Positions 47,450-59,799 of a stretch of 64,000 nt of DNA are shown here, in pieces. Positions within the stretch are counted from its first letter, which is position 1, and the number at the start of each line of letters is the position of its first letter. The translations under genes were made by a program, and so were the position numbers. The DNA lies in assembly GCA_025526915.1 (NCBI GenBank), contig JAHLKH010000098.1:1-64000 (forward strand). Reading direction: 5' to 3'. The notes below the pieces were generated by a model that was not told where the DNA came from, made no database searches, and worked only from the letters and a program-made list of their open reading frames with translations. The DNA comes from Entophlyctis helioformis. Taxonomy: Eukaryota; Chytridiomycota; Chytridiomycetes; Chytridiales; Chytriomycetaceae.

Positions 47450-50400
47450 ATGCCGATGCCGATGCCGTGCCCGGCAGGCGACACCACGGAATCCTCGGCT
47501 ACAGACGCCGGCTCGCTGTCGGATGCGTCCTCTGCCGCAGACGGCCCCGCCATGCCCTTGCCGCTTCTGCAGGCTCAGATCCAGCCGCGTCCGCCTTCTG
47601 CGTCGCCAGCGTCGCCAGCAGGTGCCGCTTCTGCCGCTGCTGCCGCTGCCCCTGTGCCGCGGCCCGTCGGCTCGGCCCCCCAACGCCCGGGCCGCAGGAT
47701 CTTTGCCGCTCCCTCTGCTGCGGCCGATGCTGCGTCTGGGACCGCCGCCTCGGACGCCGGCAGCGACAGCGACGACAGCAGCGACAACGACAGCAACGGC
47801 AACGACAATGGCGGCGGCGGCCGCGCCGATCGGCCTGCCAGCCCTGCCGCCAAGACCTCCAGCAGCATCCACACCGAGACTCCTCGTGCATCCAGACCCA
47901 CGTCCGCCCGTACGTTGCCCAAGATATGCTTCCCTGATTGCCTGCCGCTGTGTGCTGTGCACAGTCGCTTCGTGGCCATGCCTTGGCTTGGCTTCCACGC
48001 GGCCGCACTTGTCGAGCATCCAACTGACGCTGCTGTGCGTGTCCAGGCTCTCCATCGGCTCCTCAAGATCAGCAGCAGCAGCAGCAGCAGCAGCAGTACG
48101 CACCAGCGCCGCCAAAGTCGCGGCCCTTGTCGGCCCAGTCAACTGCATCGCGCTCGGCTGCTGCTCCGGCCCTTGTTTCGTCCGAGCCCATCGTCACTGG
48201 CATCGATGTAGACGATGCCGATGCCGATGTCGACGCCGATGCCGACGCCGCCTCACGGCCCGCCCACAGTCTTGCAGACGCACACGGCCCGTCTGCCCAG
48301 CCTGGGCCTGCGGCGGCTGCAGCCACCGATCCCTTTGCAAATCCAGACCAGGCGGACGACGCAGCCGCAAGACCACCGCATGTGCTGCGGCACGGCGACA
48401 TCATCGCCGATCAGGTCGAGCATGACAGCCCTGCGCCAGAGAGTGCACAGCTGCCGGGTACCGGCCACGAGCAGCGGCCAAAGCTGTCGACTGACAGTTC
48501 GCCGGACAGATCGGGATACGATCCGTCCATCATCAACAACTACGCAGACGACGACAACGCATCGGCGCTGAGGGCAGACACCAGCATCGACTCGCAGCCG
48601 CTCGCCAACGCAGACGCTGCTGCGCAACCCAATCAGGACCAAAGCCCTTCGCTGTCGCCAACGGCCGTCATGTCTGGCGCGTCGTCGGCTGCAAACCGCT
48701 TCCGCGGCGCGTCGGACATCATGCAGCTCTCGAGCATGTTCTTTGGCCAGTCGCAAAAGTTCTACCACTGCGGCTTTGTGTACAAGAAGAACGAGCTCAA
48801 CCCTGACGGCCGGCCCCTGACGGGCAACGACAACCTCGGCCACGCGGAGCATTCCGATCGTGGCGGCGAGTGGTCCAAGTGGTGGATGGAGCTGTGGGGC
48901 CCTGTGCTTCAGCTGTGGCGCGTGCCCGACGAGCTCGCAGAGATCCCGTACACATACGGCCTGCCTGCCGACAAGTTCATCGCCTTTGAGATGGACCCTG
49001 CGCAGGACTTTCTGGCTGCCGTCAAGGCTGCACACAATGCACCCATCTACATCAACGTCACCGACGCCATGGTCGAGATGCTGCCGGCCGACTTCAAGCT
49101 GCCGTCGTCGCTCAATGCCGCCCGGCCGCCACCGCTTCCGTACACGTCCATGTTCGTCATGTCCAATGCGGGATCCAACCTGTTCCTGTTTGCGTGCGTG
49201 TCGGCCATCCACTGCAACACCTGGATGGCCGCCTTGCGACTGGTCGCGTTCGAGGTGCAGAAGCTCAACCAGCTCTTTACGTTCAAGCTCCTCAAGCGTC
49301 CGCAGCATGTCCTTGCCTGGGAGGCTGCCGGCGTCGCCCCGTTCGAGTCGCACTCCTTCCGCGGCGAGGTGCGCTTCGAGGGCCCCCTCCAGGTGCGCAC
49401 CGCCTACTCCATGCAGTGGAAGGCGTACCATGTCGTGGTCACGTCGCGTGTCGGACTGGACCCGACAGCAAGTTCTGGCTCGTCCTCCCTCACCAAGAAA
49501 CTGTTTGGCAAGCGGTCGTCCAACCTCGACTTTTCCAAGCGCGGCAACATCGTGTTTTACGAGACCAAGGCGGATGCCAAAAAGGGAAAGCGGCCCGTGT
49601 TCACGATGGATACCCTGCGCAGCATTGCTGCCATCTGGCCAGAGAAACCAGAGATGATCGAGCTGGGCATGGTGTGCATCGCCAAGCTCGAGGGCACGCT
49701 GCATGTGCCGGCCAAGCAGCTGTCGCGCTCTGGCTCGGCGTCGTCCACCGACACGGATCAGTCGCAGAGCGGCAACCAGAGCCTGTCGTCTTCGATGGGA
49801 TCTCTGAGCGGCCTTTCCCAACAGCAGCAACAGCAGCAACAGCAACATCAGGCATCTTCGTCCACGCCTAACCAGCTGTCGTCCCAGTCGTCACTGCGTC
49901 AGCCCACGCCCTTGTCGCTGTCCAACTTTGAGAACGGGTTCCCCTCGTTTACGGCACCCTCGGCCCTCCGCGATATCGTCGAAGGCACCGACAACCGCCC
50001 GCCGCCGCCCTATATACACATCCTCACGCCATCTACCAACGATCTCGCCAAGTGGATGACCTGTCTCTACGCCGCCTTTAGTCTCGATGCCGACTACGAC
50101 CATGCCGAAGCCGAGATTGCCGAGATGGTGCGCGCGTCGCAACCCCAGCCGGTCCAGCCGGCTCCTCCGCCGCCGCCGTTGCTGCCGGCGATTGGCGCCG
50201 ACGGCTCGCTTGTCGATCCGGCGACCCTGCCACCGCCACCTCCACCACCTCCGCCACCGCAAGCCGTCCTCTGGCCCACGCCGCTGTTCCTCTCGGTCGC
50301 CGAGATTGCTGGACTGGCCATGCTCCACGCGGTGCCCCTCGACACCAACATCCAGTTTGCGCACTACTTTGCGCAGAAGCTCATGTTCTCACGGCAGGGC

Positions 50401-53400
50401 AAGCTGCGCGTCTGGTGCGAGTCGCTGGCCAAGGGCGAGTGGGAGCGCCGGCTCACTGCACGCCGCGAGGTCGACGCCAAGCTCCGCGTGCTGTTCGACT
50501 GGGTCGAGCGCGTCAAGACGGCGTTGCGCGAGCAGGGCGTGGTCGTGCCTGAGCGGATGAAGGCACCCGACATGTACGGCCTGGGCGATGCGGTCCTTGA
50601 TACGGCTGATGGCGACGCGGAGCGCGATGCGAAAGAGGCAAAGGCAGCAAAGGCGAAACGCAAGGCTAAACGGGCGAGCAAGGCGCTTGAGCGTGCTGCG
50701 GCGGCGAGTGCTGCGGCTGCGGCTGGCGCTGGTGCTGGTGCTGGTGCCGATCAGGGCGGTGCAGACGGATCGGTCGTCTCGGCGGATACGACGGTTGCCG
50801 TCAACACCACGCCCGAGGTCGATGCCGGGCAAAGCGTGCGATTTGCTGTCCCCGGCGATGACCGTCCAGACGATACCCAGGATTCTAGTCAGCAGCCCCG
50901 TGACGTGTCGACGGCACCCATCACAATGGCAACGACCGAAGCAGCCGGAGTCGCGGCTCCTGGAGCTGCTGTCTCTCCGGCTGTCGACCACGCGGCCGCT
51001 CGCCCTGGATCGGCCGACTCGGACTATTCGGACGACTCGGACAGCGACAGCGACAGCGAGAGCGATGACGACGACGACAAGAATGCCGGCGCAAACGGCA
51101 AAGCAGCTGCGATGCAATCCAAAGATGCAGACGAGGACTCGGACACCACCGACGACGGCAGTGTGAGCGAGGAAGAGAACTCGGATGACGGGAGCATGAG
51201 TGACGACAATGACAGCGAAGACGACCAGATCATGGTGAGTCCACTCCTTTTCATCTCCGCTCCGCCGGCGGTAAGGGGAAGTGCAGTGCTAACTGGAGCT
51301 GTATTGGGGTGGGGGGAACAGGTGCCGAGCCATATGATGCACCAGGGGTACAACTCTGGCGTGCCGGTCGACTACGAGTACGAGGAGAGCGTCAACGAGT
51401 TCCAGATCTATGGACAGAACACGCTGCTGGCACAGATGGCCGAGAACCAGCAGCGGGCCATTGATCGAGTGCAGGCCGGCCGGCTTGTCAACCTATCCGA
51501 CAAGGACAGTTTGGAGCTCAAGGTGTGTGCACACATTCGTGCTTGGCTTGTAGCGGGACACGTTCACTAAAGGTTGTTCGTGGCATGCGGGTCCAGATCG
51601 AGAAACGCGACGCGCTTATCCCCCAGCTGGAGCAGCAACTGCAAAGCCAGGTGCCAATGTTCCAGTCCAACTCGTTGCTCGAGCGCGTCGGTGCGAGTGG
51701 GCCGCGTCCGCTCGCGCAGGACGGCCCACTCCTCTCCAACATCAAGACAGAGGAGAGGGTCAAGCCCAGGCTCGAGGGCGGACTGCTCGGCGAGATGAAC
51801 CGGCGCGAGAAAGAGCGCGAGTACTTCAAGAAGCTCGGGTACAAGGCGACGGGGCCATCTGGCGGTGTGCTGCCGGCATCGTTCTACCCGCCCATGATGA
51901 TGATGATGCAGGGACAAGGACAGGGACAGCCGGGCATGATGCCAGGGATGATGCCGGGCATGCAGATGGTGCCTGGCATGGGCATGATGCCCGGGATGAT
52001 GCATCCGGGCATGATGCAGGGCATGGGCATGATGCCGCCACAAGGCCAGCCCGGCATGTATCCGTACGGGTACTATCCGCCGCCGCAGGGGATGCCCGGA
52101 CAGCCGGGGCCGTCGGGTGCAGGCAACCGCAACAGCGCGCAGATGTGGCCGGGCGGCATGGGGTACCCTCCTCAGGGACCGCAAGGCATGTATCCACAGT
52201 ACATGTACCCGTACGGGTACGCGATGCCGCCGCCCGACGACGACGAGCTGCCTGCTGTCACGCAGAAGCGCGAGTCGGTGCGCCACCAGTGGCTCGAGTT
52301 TGAGCGGTACGTTTGGTTGCATGGTGTGTTGGGACGCGCCCGTATGACTGACACGGCTGGACGGATGCAGGAACAAGGAGCGCCAGCGGATGGGCGAGCG
52401 CATGGCCGAGACGATGCAGCAACAGCAACAGCAACAGCAGCATCCGATGATGGGCGGCGGCATGTGGCCGCCACAGCAACCCGGCGGTTTCGTTGATCCT
52501 GCCATGGCGCAGCTGCAAGCCAAGGTGTCCATGGCCTCGTTTGGCGACGCCAGCATCTACCATCGCATCCGCTCCGGGTCTGGTCTGCCGGCCGGCAGCC
52601 ACGACGATTCGTCGGACCCGTCCAACCTGAGCGCGTCCAATATGGACCAAGGCGAGTCGGACAGCGAGTCGGGCTCGGACTCGTCGGTCGAGGACGAGGA
52701 TTCAGAGGACGGCCAGCGGTACGCGCGCAGCGGCACGGACACGGCGAGCAGCGCGTCCGGAATGCGGCGGCTCGACAGCGGCACCGAGAGCGGCGATTCC
52801 GGGTCAGACGAGTCGGACGAAGACGTGCCATTGCATGCGCTCGCTGCCGGTCGCGGTGCCGCCAAAGCGTCCAAACAGGCTGGCGGGCCAGGCAACGCTG
52901 CCGGGTTCGGTGCTTCTGCTGCAAAGAAGGCGAAGAAGGCGAGAGCGGCAACGAGCGAGTCTGGCACCGAGTCAGAGAGCGACGACGACGACGTGCCGCT
53001 CGGTGGCCGACCCGGCGGCGATTCCGACAGCGACGAGGAAGATGATGATGTGCCGCTGGGTGAGCGTGTGCCGGGCCAGCCGACTCCGCCGTACCCGCGT
53101 CTGATGCGGCAAGGAGACTCGGACTCGGAGACGTCGGGCTCGGGCCGGCCGCGTCCGCCGTATATCCCCCCAGGCACATCGTCTGACGACGATGACGCTC
53201 CGCTTGCCATGCATGCAGGCCCTGCGATGAGCCGATCAGCCCTACCGCTTGCCCCGACTGGGCAGGCGGCCCTCTCTTCTCAGCAGCAGCAGCAGATGAT
53301 GCAGATGCAGCAGCAAATGTCTGGAATGACTGGCATGTCTGGAATGCCTGGGATGCCCGCAATGCCCACCGGTGCCATCTGGACGCCGCAGCAGATCATG

Positions 53401-53622
53401 CAGATGCAGATGCAGGTGCAGCAGATGCAGCAACAGATCCAGCAGCAGGTTCAACTCCAGCAGCAGCTCCAGATGCAGCAGACCCAGCAGGCCCAGCAGA
53501 TGCAGCAGATGCAGCAGACGCATCAGCAGCGGTTTGTTGGACAGCCTGGGCAAGGCGGCCGCGTGCCAGACGGCGACGATAGCGACGCGGGCAGCGAGAG
53601 CGAGTCGAGTGACGCGTCGTGA
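47450..53622 (+). CDS. CAF120: CAF120/Skg3-like PH-domain protein
   Basis: Five exons: 47450-47909, 48047-51234, 51322-51522, 51573-52306 and 52371-53622; phases close, about 1944 aa. After a 390-residue disordered, acidic start comes the PH region: FYHCGFVYKKNELNPDG, GGEWSKWWMELWGPVLQLWR, AMVEMLPADFKLPSS, YTSMFVMSNAGSNLFLFAC and a paired second part (EVQKLNQLFTFKLLKRPQHV, FRGEVRFEGPLQVRTAYSM). The pattern is that of fungal Caf120/Skg3, linked to CCR4-NOT and the bud/growth cortex. A conserved C-terminal region follows (VDYEYEESVNEFQIYGQNTL), then Met/Gly-Pro repeats (GMMPGMM), acidic DDDVPLGERVP-type repeats and a Gln/Met tail. In yeast its role is only partly known; membrane lipid binding by the PH is plausible. 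Confidence 0.85.
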
Positions 53623-53717
53623 CAGTTGTGAGCAACAAAATGAAATGAAATGTTATTTTGACGCGAGTCTGTTTTGCCGACGACGTTGACCAACACAAAC
53701 AAAAAAGACGACGACGG

Positions 53718-56211
53718 ATGTCACCATCACCGTCTACCAACGAGACCACGCCGCTGCTCATCACATCGGCGTACGGCTCGGCATCCGGTGTCAGCGACGA
53801 GCGGGCAGCAGCAGCAAGCGTGGCGACACTCACGAACCCGCCCAGTGCCTCCGATGCGAATGCAAACACTGCAGTCGGCGTGATGGCGCCAGCCGTGCCG
53901 AGCGTGTTGCCGTGGAAGCAGATGTTCATGATATGTACGGTGACGTTTGTCGGTGAGTCTGTCTTCTCCCCGCTGTCTGCGTCTGCATATCCCATCTGCC
54001 CCTCCCCGCATCTCTCTCCCTTCTCCTGTCGTATCGTGTCTGTCCACGACCTGCGTGGCCATTTGAGCCGATGTTGAACGACCCAACAACAACAACAACA
54101 CTAACAACACTAACAATACTCACATCGCGACACACAGAGCCCGTGCAGTTTGGGGTGCTGTTCCCGTTCATCTACTTTCTCGTGCGCGACTTTCACATTG
54201 CCCGTGACGAGAAGGAGCTCGGCTTCTATGTCGGCATGCTCGCGTCCTCGTTCTGCGTTGCGCAGCTGTTCACGTCGCTGCCGTGGGGCTGGCTGTCGGA
54301 CCGTATCGGCCGGCGGCCGGTCATCCTGATCGGTCTCATCGGCAATGCCATCACGTGCGCGCTGTTTGGCGCGAGTGAGACCTATATCTACGCAGTGAGT
54401 GATGCCGGCACGCGGTGTGCTGGATGTGCCCGGGCTGTGCTGACGCTTGTGCTTGACAGATTAGCATGCGGACGCTGTGTGGACTGCTGAACGGTACATG
54501 ATGCGTGGATGGGTCGGCTGTGATGCATGGCTAGCTGTGATGGCTGACACGCCAAGACTCGGTGTTGGTTATTGGCTGCACAGGCAATATCGGCGTCATC
54601 AAGTCGATGCTGGGCGAGATCTCGGACGCGTCCAATCGCGGCATTGCGTTTGCGTACTGGGAGTCTGCCTTTGGCATTGGCACTATCGGTGAGCCGCAGC
54701 CTGCGTCCATGCCCCCATGTTCAGAGACTGGCTGATGCGGGCTTGCACTGACTGCCGCACGATCTTGCTGGACAGTCGGACCCATCATTGGCGGCTTCCT
54801 TGTTGATCCTGTGCACACATATCCGTGGCTGTTTGGCGACTCGGTGCTGTTCACTCGCTTCCCGTACCTGCTGCCATGTCTTGTGAGCGCATTCATCTCG
54901 GTGCTCGGCGCCATTGCCGGCTTTGTGTTCTTGGAAGAGACGCTCAAGCGGCCAAGATCTACCGGCCAGTCGCGCTCGTCGTCGCCGTCACCAGAAAGAC
55001 GCCGGTTGCTGCTCCAATGCGCAACCAGCTGCGTCGTCCGTCATTGCTCGACAATGCCCAGCCGCTTGGTGCAAACTTTTCGCTCGGCGGCTCTGCAAGT
55101 GCGCATCCCGCTGGCACTCCCGCCGGCCAGCCAGCACCTCCGCAGATCCTTGTTGAGGATGATCCCATCCACGGCCGCAGCCACAGCCACATTGGCAACG
55201 ACCAACACGCAGCGCCGTTGCCCGAACACCCATCGCTGCACCTGGCCGTGCCCACATCGCTCGCCAGACGCGACTCGCTCGTCGTCTCGGACGCCGCCGT
55301 TCTCCTCTCCCGCTCCTCGTCCGTCATCTCTCTCGAGTCCTTTGTGCCGCTGCCCGAGTCCATGACCCTGTCTGCTGTCCTCACACCCAACGTTATTCTG
55401 AGCATCGCAGGCTACGCCGCCTGGTCGCTCCTCCAAGTCCTCTTTGACGAGATCTATGCCCTGTTCATCGCCTCGCCGCTGCGTGCAGGTGGCCTCCAGT
55501 TCTCCTCGTTCGACATGGGCGTCGTGCTGTCCCTCGTCGGCGTCTCGCAGGTCTTTGGCCAGCTCGTGCTGTACCCCATGGCCGAGCGTCGGTGGGGATA
55601 CGTTGGCTGCTTCAAGCTCGCGTCCGTCATCATGATCGTGTTCTCGCTCATCCTCCCGTTTGTGGGCGACTATGCGCGCGCGGTGGCCGACGACCCTGTG
55701 GCCGGCGTGTACAGCGAGACGCAGAAGCTGTGGGTGTTTGTGGCGCTCATGACCGTGCTCTCTGGCCGGAACATTGGCAGCGTCATTGGCTTCATTTCGG
55801 TAATGGTGCTTGTCAATGACTCTGCCCCTGGTAAACACACGCTCGGCACGGTGCACGGGTGTGGACAGGTTGCCGCGTCGTTTGTCCGGTAAGTCTGCGA
55901 TACGGGCATGTGCATCCCATACACATGCACATGATGCGACGGCTGCCAATACTCGCTCACTCATCAACGCATGCAACACCAGATCGGTCGGGCCCGCTGT
56001 CGGTGGATCGCTATGGGCATGGTCACTCACCAACAACCTCGGCTTCCCCTTTGACGCGCATTTCACGCTCTTTGTGACAGCATTTGTCGCTCTTGGCTCG
56101 TTTGCCCTCTCCTTCTACATCAAGCATGGCCCAGACGTCCTGATTGACGACGACGGGCACGTCGTACACGACGACAGCGAGACCCAACGGTTGCTGGCTC
56201 AAGATGCATGA
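53718..56211 (+). CDS. major facilitator superfamily transporter
   Basis: Six exons: 53718-53952, 54138-54394, 54460-54493 (34 nt), 54584-54688, 54776-55888 and 55983-56211; about 657 aa once one missing base in exon 5 (between about 54960 and 55070, in a Ser/Arg-rich loop) is allowed for. MFS signature motif A is present as GWLSDRIGRRPV after the second span; other spans include LFPFIYFLV, LIGLIGNAITCALFG, VSAFISVLGAIAGFVFLEE, VILSIAGYAAWSLLQVLF and FTLFVTAFVALGSFALSFY. Twelve spans with a large central cytoplasmic loop. Resembles fungal YCR023C-type and plant ZIFL carriers (metal chelate, drug or organic-acid efflux); substrate unknown. Intron 1 carries tandem CTAAC/CTCAC motifs 9 bp apart. 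Confidence 0.88.
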
Positions 56212-56503
56212 TCATCTGTTCTCCTGGCAGGGGTGCTGAATGAACAGTCGCATGGAAAACGTTGAGTGCCAGACCATTTGAGTTTCAGAGTGGATAAGCT
56301 GAGATATGGTTTGGTGGACATGTCGATGTGGCTAGTTTGCTCCGACATGGTAATGACAAGGGTGGTTGGAGGCTGGACGCAATAATCTGCTGCGTCGCAG
56401 TGATCCATTCCTGTGAAGCAGCGATTCTCTCACTAACAGTGGCTGCCCACGCGCAGTTGTCTGTCGGGCAGCGATCAAGTTGCTGTGTTTATTGGCAGGC
56501 TGA
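56212..56503. other. intergenic, convergent gene ends
   Basis: Between the MFS gene and ankyrin copy 4, which converge. Family 3' flank sequence (AATAAACACAGCAAC on the minus strand, near 56490) lies at its right end and diverges early from the other copies. Nothing else seen. Confidence 0.5.
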
Positions 56504-57532
56504 TCATGCCTGCTTCTCCGCAACTGCACGTTCGAGACGCTCGATGAGCTTGCGAGCTACATTTGCAACCCTGGCCCTTCGCAGCATCTCCGTCGCACGC
56601 GAAAGAGTCATGCTGTCCACCAAAACATCAACGATCGCGCCATCCTCTGCCTCACTGAGAGCATCAATCGTGAACTCGTATCCGCACGCGACCAGGAATC
56701 GGACAACCTTGAGGTGGCCATTCATGGCTGCACTGTCCATCGCATCGGTCGTGCATCCTTCCGTCCGGTTCTCGTGAAGCCACTTGACGACATCGAGATG
56801 TCCTCTTGCAGCCGCGTAAAGCATGGCGTCTTGCGAGCACGACGCGCTGCCTGCCTCGTGCAGCATCTGCACAACATCGAGACTGCCGTTCTCTGCAGCC
56901 AGGTCCATCGCCTTCCATCCTTCGTAACTCTGGAACTTGCCGAGATCAACGCCGTGATGATCAGCGAGGTGCTTGAGGAGTGCCGCGTGGCCGTAGTAGA
57001 TCGCTATCCAGCCGAGGGAGATCGGATGCGAGAAATCGACGAGATCTAACCAGCCGTTGCGCATGAGGATGTGATGGAGGCGAGTCGCATCAAAGTTGCG
57101 ATAGAACTCTGGGTCGATGTCGACTTGGTACTGGTTCAGACGGGGATCAATGTCGTAACAAACCGCTTGCTCTGGAAAGCGAGTGCACAGGCGGCTGTAC
57201 ATGGACCGAGATACAGGCAGCGAGAGCATGTCGAGAGAAGGACGCTCGGATTCCTCGAACCCGCCAACGCGGAAGTCGATGTCTGGCAGCAGACCGAGGT
57301 CGCCTTGCCAGTCGATGCTGACGGCATCGGTCCAGAGCGCTTCGACTGTCGCTTCGTCGAGGTTGCGCTTGTCGCCGAGCAGACCGTTGACAAAGAGCGT
57401 GAGAGGGCCAGCTGCCCTGAGTATCATGGCGTGCAGCTCGGCTGGCATGCGGTCCCAGTGGCTGCTGCCGTACGGCATCGTCTCGTTGTCGTCCAGCTCA
57501 AGCGAAGCGACTGCATCAGCCAGGTTGTCCAT
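56504..57532 (-). CDS. ankyrin-repeat protein, family copy 4 (intact)
   Basis: Single exon, 342 aa from the ATG at 57532 (MDNLADAVASLELDDNETM). F-box-like N-terminus (RMPAELHAMILRAAGPLTLF), conserved LWTDAVSIDWQGDLGLLPD, SLDMLSLPVSRSMYSRLCTR, WLDLVDFSHPISLGWIAIYY and three 28-residue ankyrin units (DAMLYAAARGHLDVVKWLHE and neighbours), then the helical cap ending AVAEKQA. With copy 1 it is one of two family members in the window with a complete reading frame, so it sets the reference for judging the broken copies. AATAAA lies about 12 nt after the stop. Binding partner unknown. Confidence 0.87.
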   Translation of the reverse strand: MDNLADAVASLELDDNETMPYGSSHWDRMPAELHAMILRAAGPLTLFVNGLLGDKRNLDEATVEALWTDAVSIDWQGDLGLLPDIDFRVGGFEESERPSLDMLSLPVSRSMYSRLCTRFPEQAVCYDIDPRLNQYQVDIDPEFYRNFDATRLHHILMRNGWLDLVDFSHPISLGWIAIYYGHAALLKHLADHHGVDLGKFQSYEGWKAMDLAAENGSLDVVQMLHEAGSASCSQDAMLYAAARGHLDVVKWLHENRTEGCTTDAMDSAAMNGHLKVVRFLVACGYEFTIDALSEAEDGAIVDVLVDSMTLSRATEMLRRARVANVARKLIERLERAVAEKQA

Positions 57533-57836
57533 TGCCACCGAGCAGTGTTTTGTGGTTGGCAGGCAAGCGTGTCATAGCCACAATGCCGCTTTGGACACGC
57601 AGCACAGCATGGCTGGCACAGATGGCACAGATGTCGGGGCAGGCAGTGTGGCCAGCCACTTAGCAGTGGCATGTGGCTGGATGGCTGATGCCAGTGCAGC
57701 AACACGACGACAAGGCTGCAACTGCATGCACTGATGGCGATACCTTGCTTTGCATCAGCAGCCGTGTTGTCTGAACAAGACAGACACGCAGCATCGCATG
57801 TGCGTTCAAGGATGGCACGCTTTATTGGCAGGCTGA
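57533..57836. other. spacer between ankyrin copies 4 and 5
   Basis: Family 5' flank of copy 4 (57533-57660) joined to the 3' flank of copy 5 (57690-57836, AATAAAGCGTGCCA on the minus strand). Same arrangement as the 24319-24639 spacer. No gene. Confidence 0.6.
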
Positions 57837-58943
57837 TCACGCCTGATTGTCTGCAACTGCGCGCTCGAGCCGCGTTACAAGGCTTGGAAAACTGTCAAGG
57901 CTCCTTGCCATCTGCAACATTTCCGCCGCACGCGCTAGGGGCATGCTGGCCACCAGCACATCAACCATGTCGTCACTCGTTTCTCGAATGAGAGCGTCAA
58001 ACGTGAACCTATATCCACATGCGAGAAGGAACTGCACGACTTCGAGATGCCCATTCCTGGCTGCATCATCCATCGCCTGTGTTGTACATCCTTCCTCGCG
58101 GTTCTCGTGAAGCCACCGCACAACGTCGAGATGACCCTCCCTTGCTGCACGATCCATCGCCCAGACAGTGCATCCTTCCTCGCGGTTCTCGTGGAGCCAG
58201 ATGACCATATCAAGCCGACCGTTACTAGCTGCCCAATCCATGGCGTAATCCGAGCACGACGTGTTGCCTGCCTCGTGCAGCATCCGCACAATGTCGAGAC
58301 TGCCACTTAACACAGCCATATCCATCGCCATGCGTCTACCATTGCTCTGGAACCTGCCGAGATCAACGTTGTGATGCTCAGCGAGGTGGCTCAGGAGTGC
58401 TGCGTGACCGTAGTAGATCGCTATCCAGCCGAGAGAGATCGGGTACGAGAAGTCGATGAGATCGAACCAGCCGTTGTGGAACGGGATATGGCGGAGACGA
58501 GTCGATTCGATGCTATAGAGCTCAGGGTCGATGTCGGCCTGGTACTGGTTGTCCTGAGCGTCTTGTCCGTCACAACCGCTTGCTCTGGAAAGCGAGTGCA
58601 CAGGCGGCCGTACATGGACCGAGTGACTGGCAGCGAGAGCATGTCGAGAGAAGGACGCTCGGATTCTCGAACCCGCCAACGCGGAAGTCGATGTCGGGCA
58701 GCAGAGCGAGGTCGCCTTGCCAGTCGATGTTGATGGCATCGGTCCACAGCGCTTCGACTGTCGCTTCGTCGAGGCTGTCCTTGTCGCCTAGCAGACCGTT
58801 GACAAAGAGCGTGAGGGGGCCAGCTGCCTTGAGATCATGGCATGCAGCTCTGCTGGCTTGCCGTCCCAGTGGCTGCGTCCGTACGGCAGAGGCTTGTTGT
58901 CGGCACTCGCCGGCGAAGCGACTGCATCTGCGAGGCTGTTCAT
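57837..58943 (-). pseudogene. ankyrin-repeat protein, family copy 5 (three frame breaks)
   Basis: ATG at 58943 (MNSLADAVASPASADNKPL). Each frame break is one missing base relative to copies 1 and 4: about 58835 (GCCATGATCTCAAGG for GCCATGATACTCAAGG), 58665 (GGGTTCGAGAATCC for GGGTTCGAGGAATCC) and about 58565. From there to the stop at 57837 it is open and encodes WFDLIDFSYPISLGWIAIYY, four 28-residue ankyrin units with the variant NREEGCT and the cap AVADNQA. Otherwise all family parts are present, including both flanks. Whether it is dead or miscalled cannot be decided from the sequence. Confidence 0.82.
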
Positions 58944-59144
58944 TGCCACCGAGCAGTGTTTTGTGGTTGGCAGGCAAGCGTGTCATAGCCACAATGCCGC
59001 TTTGGACACGCAGCACAGCATGGCTGGCACAGATGGCACAGATGACGAGGCAGGCAGTGTGGGCAGCCACGACTGCCTGGCTGAGAACCACACTGCGTCA
59101 AGGGTGCTGTTGTCAACCGTGACGATCACCGAGCAAGATGCAGT

Positions 59145-59350
59145 GGCGCACACTGCCACCACGATACACTCGTTGTTGAGCAGAGGGTCGTTGATCGTGT
59201 CCATGGCTGTCTGCTGCGTGATGTCCAACAGCCCACTCACAACCATCGCACAGCTGAGCAACCAGGAGCGATCTGCACGAGAAGCATTCCGGCATTGCAG
59301 CTGCAGTCACGCCAGTCTGCGGCTGTCCGAGTGCCAGCATGCATTCACAT
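59145..59350 (-). repeat. dispersed repeat unit, inverted copy (LLDITQQT block)
   Basis: Reverse complement of 63104-63303 and 1050-1245, closest to the former (both keep SWLLSCAMVV before the core). On the minus strand it reads SGLLDITQQTAMDTINDPLL and continues NNECIVVAV. It brackets the 3' end of the kinase locus opposite the copy at its 5' end. Confidence 0.6.
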
Positions 59351-59799
59351 GGACAGCTGCTGGCCAAGTTGGGCCATCTGGACGGCTGCGAGCTTGTTGG
59401 GCGAGATCGCCAGGTGTGCATCCTCAGTGTTGGTGAACAGGAGGTCGACTGACTTGGCAGGGTCGTCAACAGTCGTCAGAGTGCCAGCCGCCACCTGGAT
59501 CAAGTCCACACAGCACACCAGTGGATGCACAGACAACCACCAGACTTGGATGCTGTTGTTGGATGGATATGGATGCCTTCATTCCAAGTGCTCGCATTGC
59601 ATGCCCCGACAGTCATGGCATATGCTTGCTGGCAGGATGGCAAAGTCGGGCTGCCACGCCGCAGACACCAAGCGACTCAAACATCCATGTGGCGGAGGAG
59701 ATCCTTGGCAAACGACCGGTGCGTCCAGACTGGCGACACAGACACACGCAGTGCACAAAGAGAATGCGATCATGCCGAGTCAGTCCTGCTGATGCCACC

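Noticed and set aside
48253..49848. Long minus-strand open frame opposite CAF120
   Set aside because: Antisense shadow of a conserved coding exon; His/Arg/Leu composition typical of such shadows in GC-rich genes.
59345..59536. Small minus-strand gene beyond the kinase (63 codons)
   Set aside because: Could be a further exon of the kinase locus (KLAAVQMAQLGQQLSM is protein-like), but there is no domain, start or splice evidence to call it separately.
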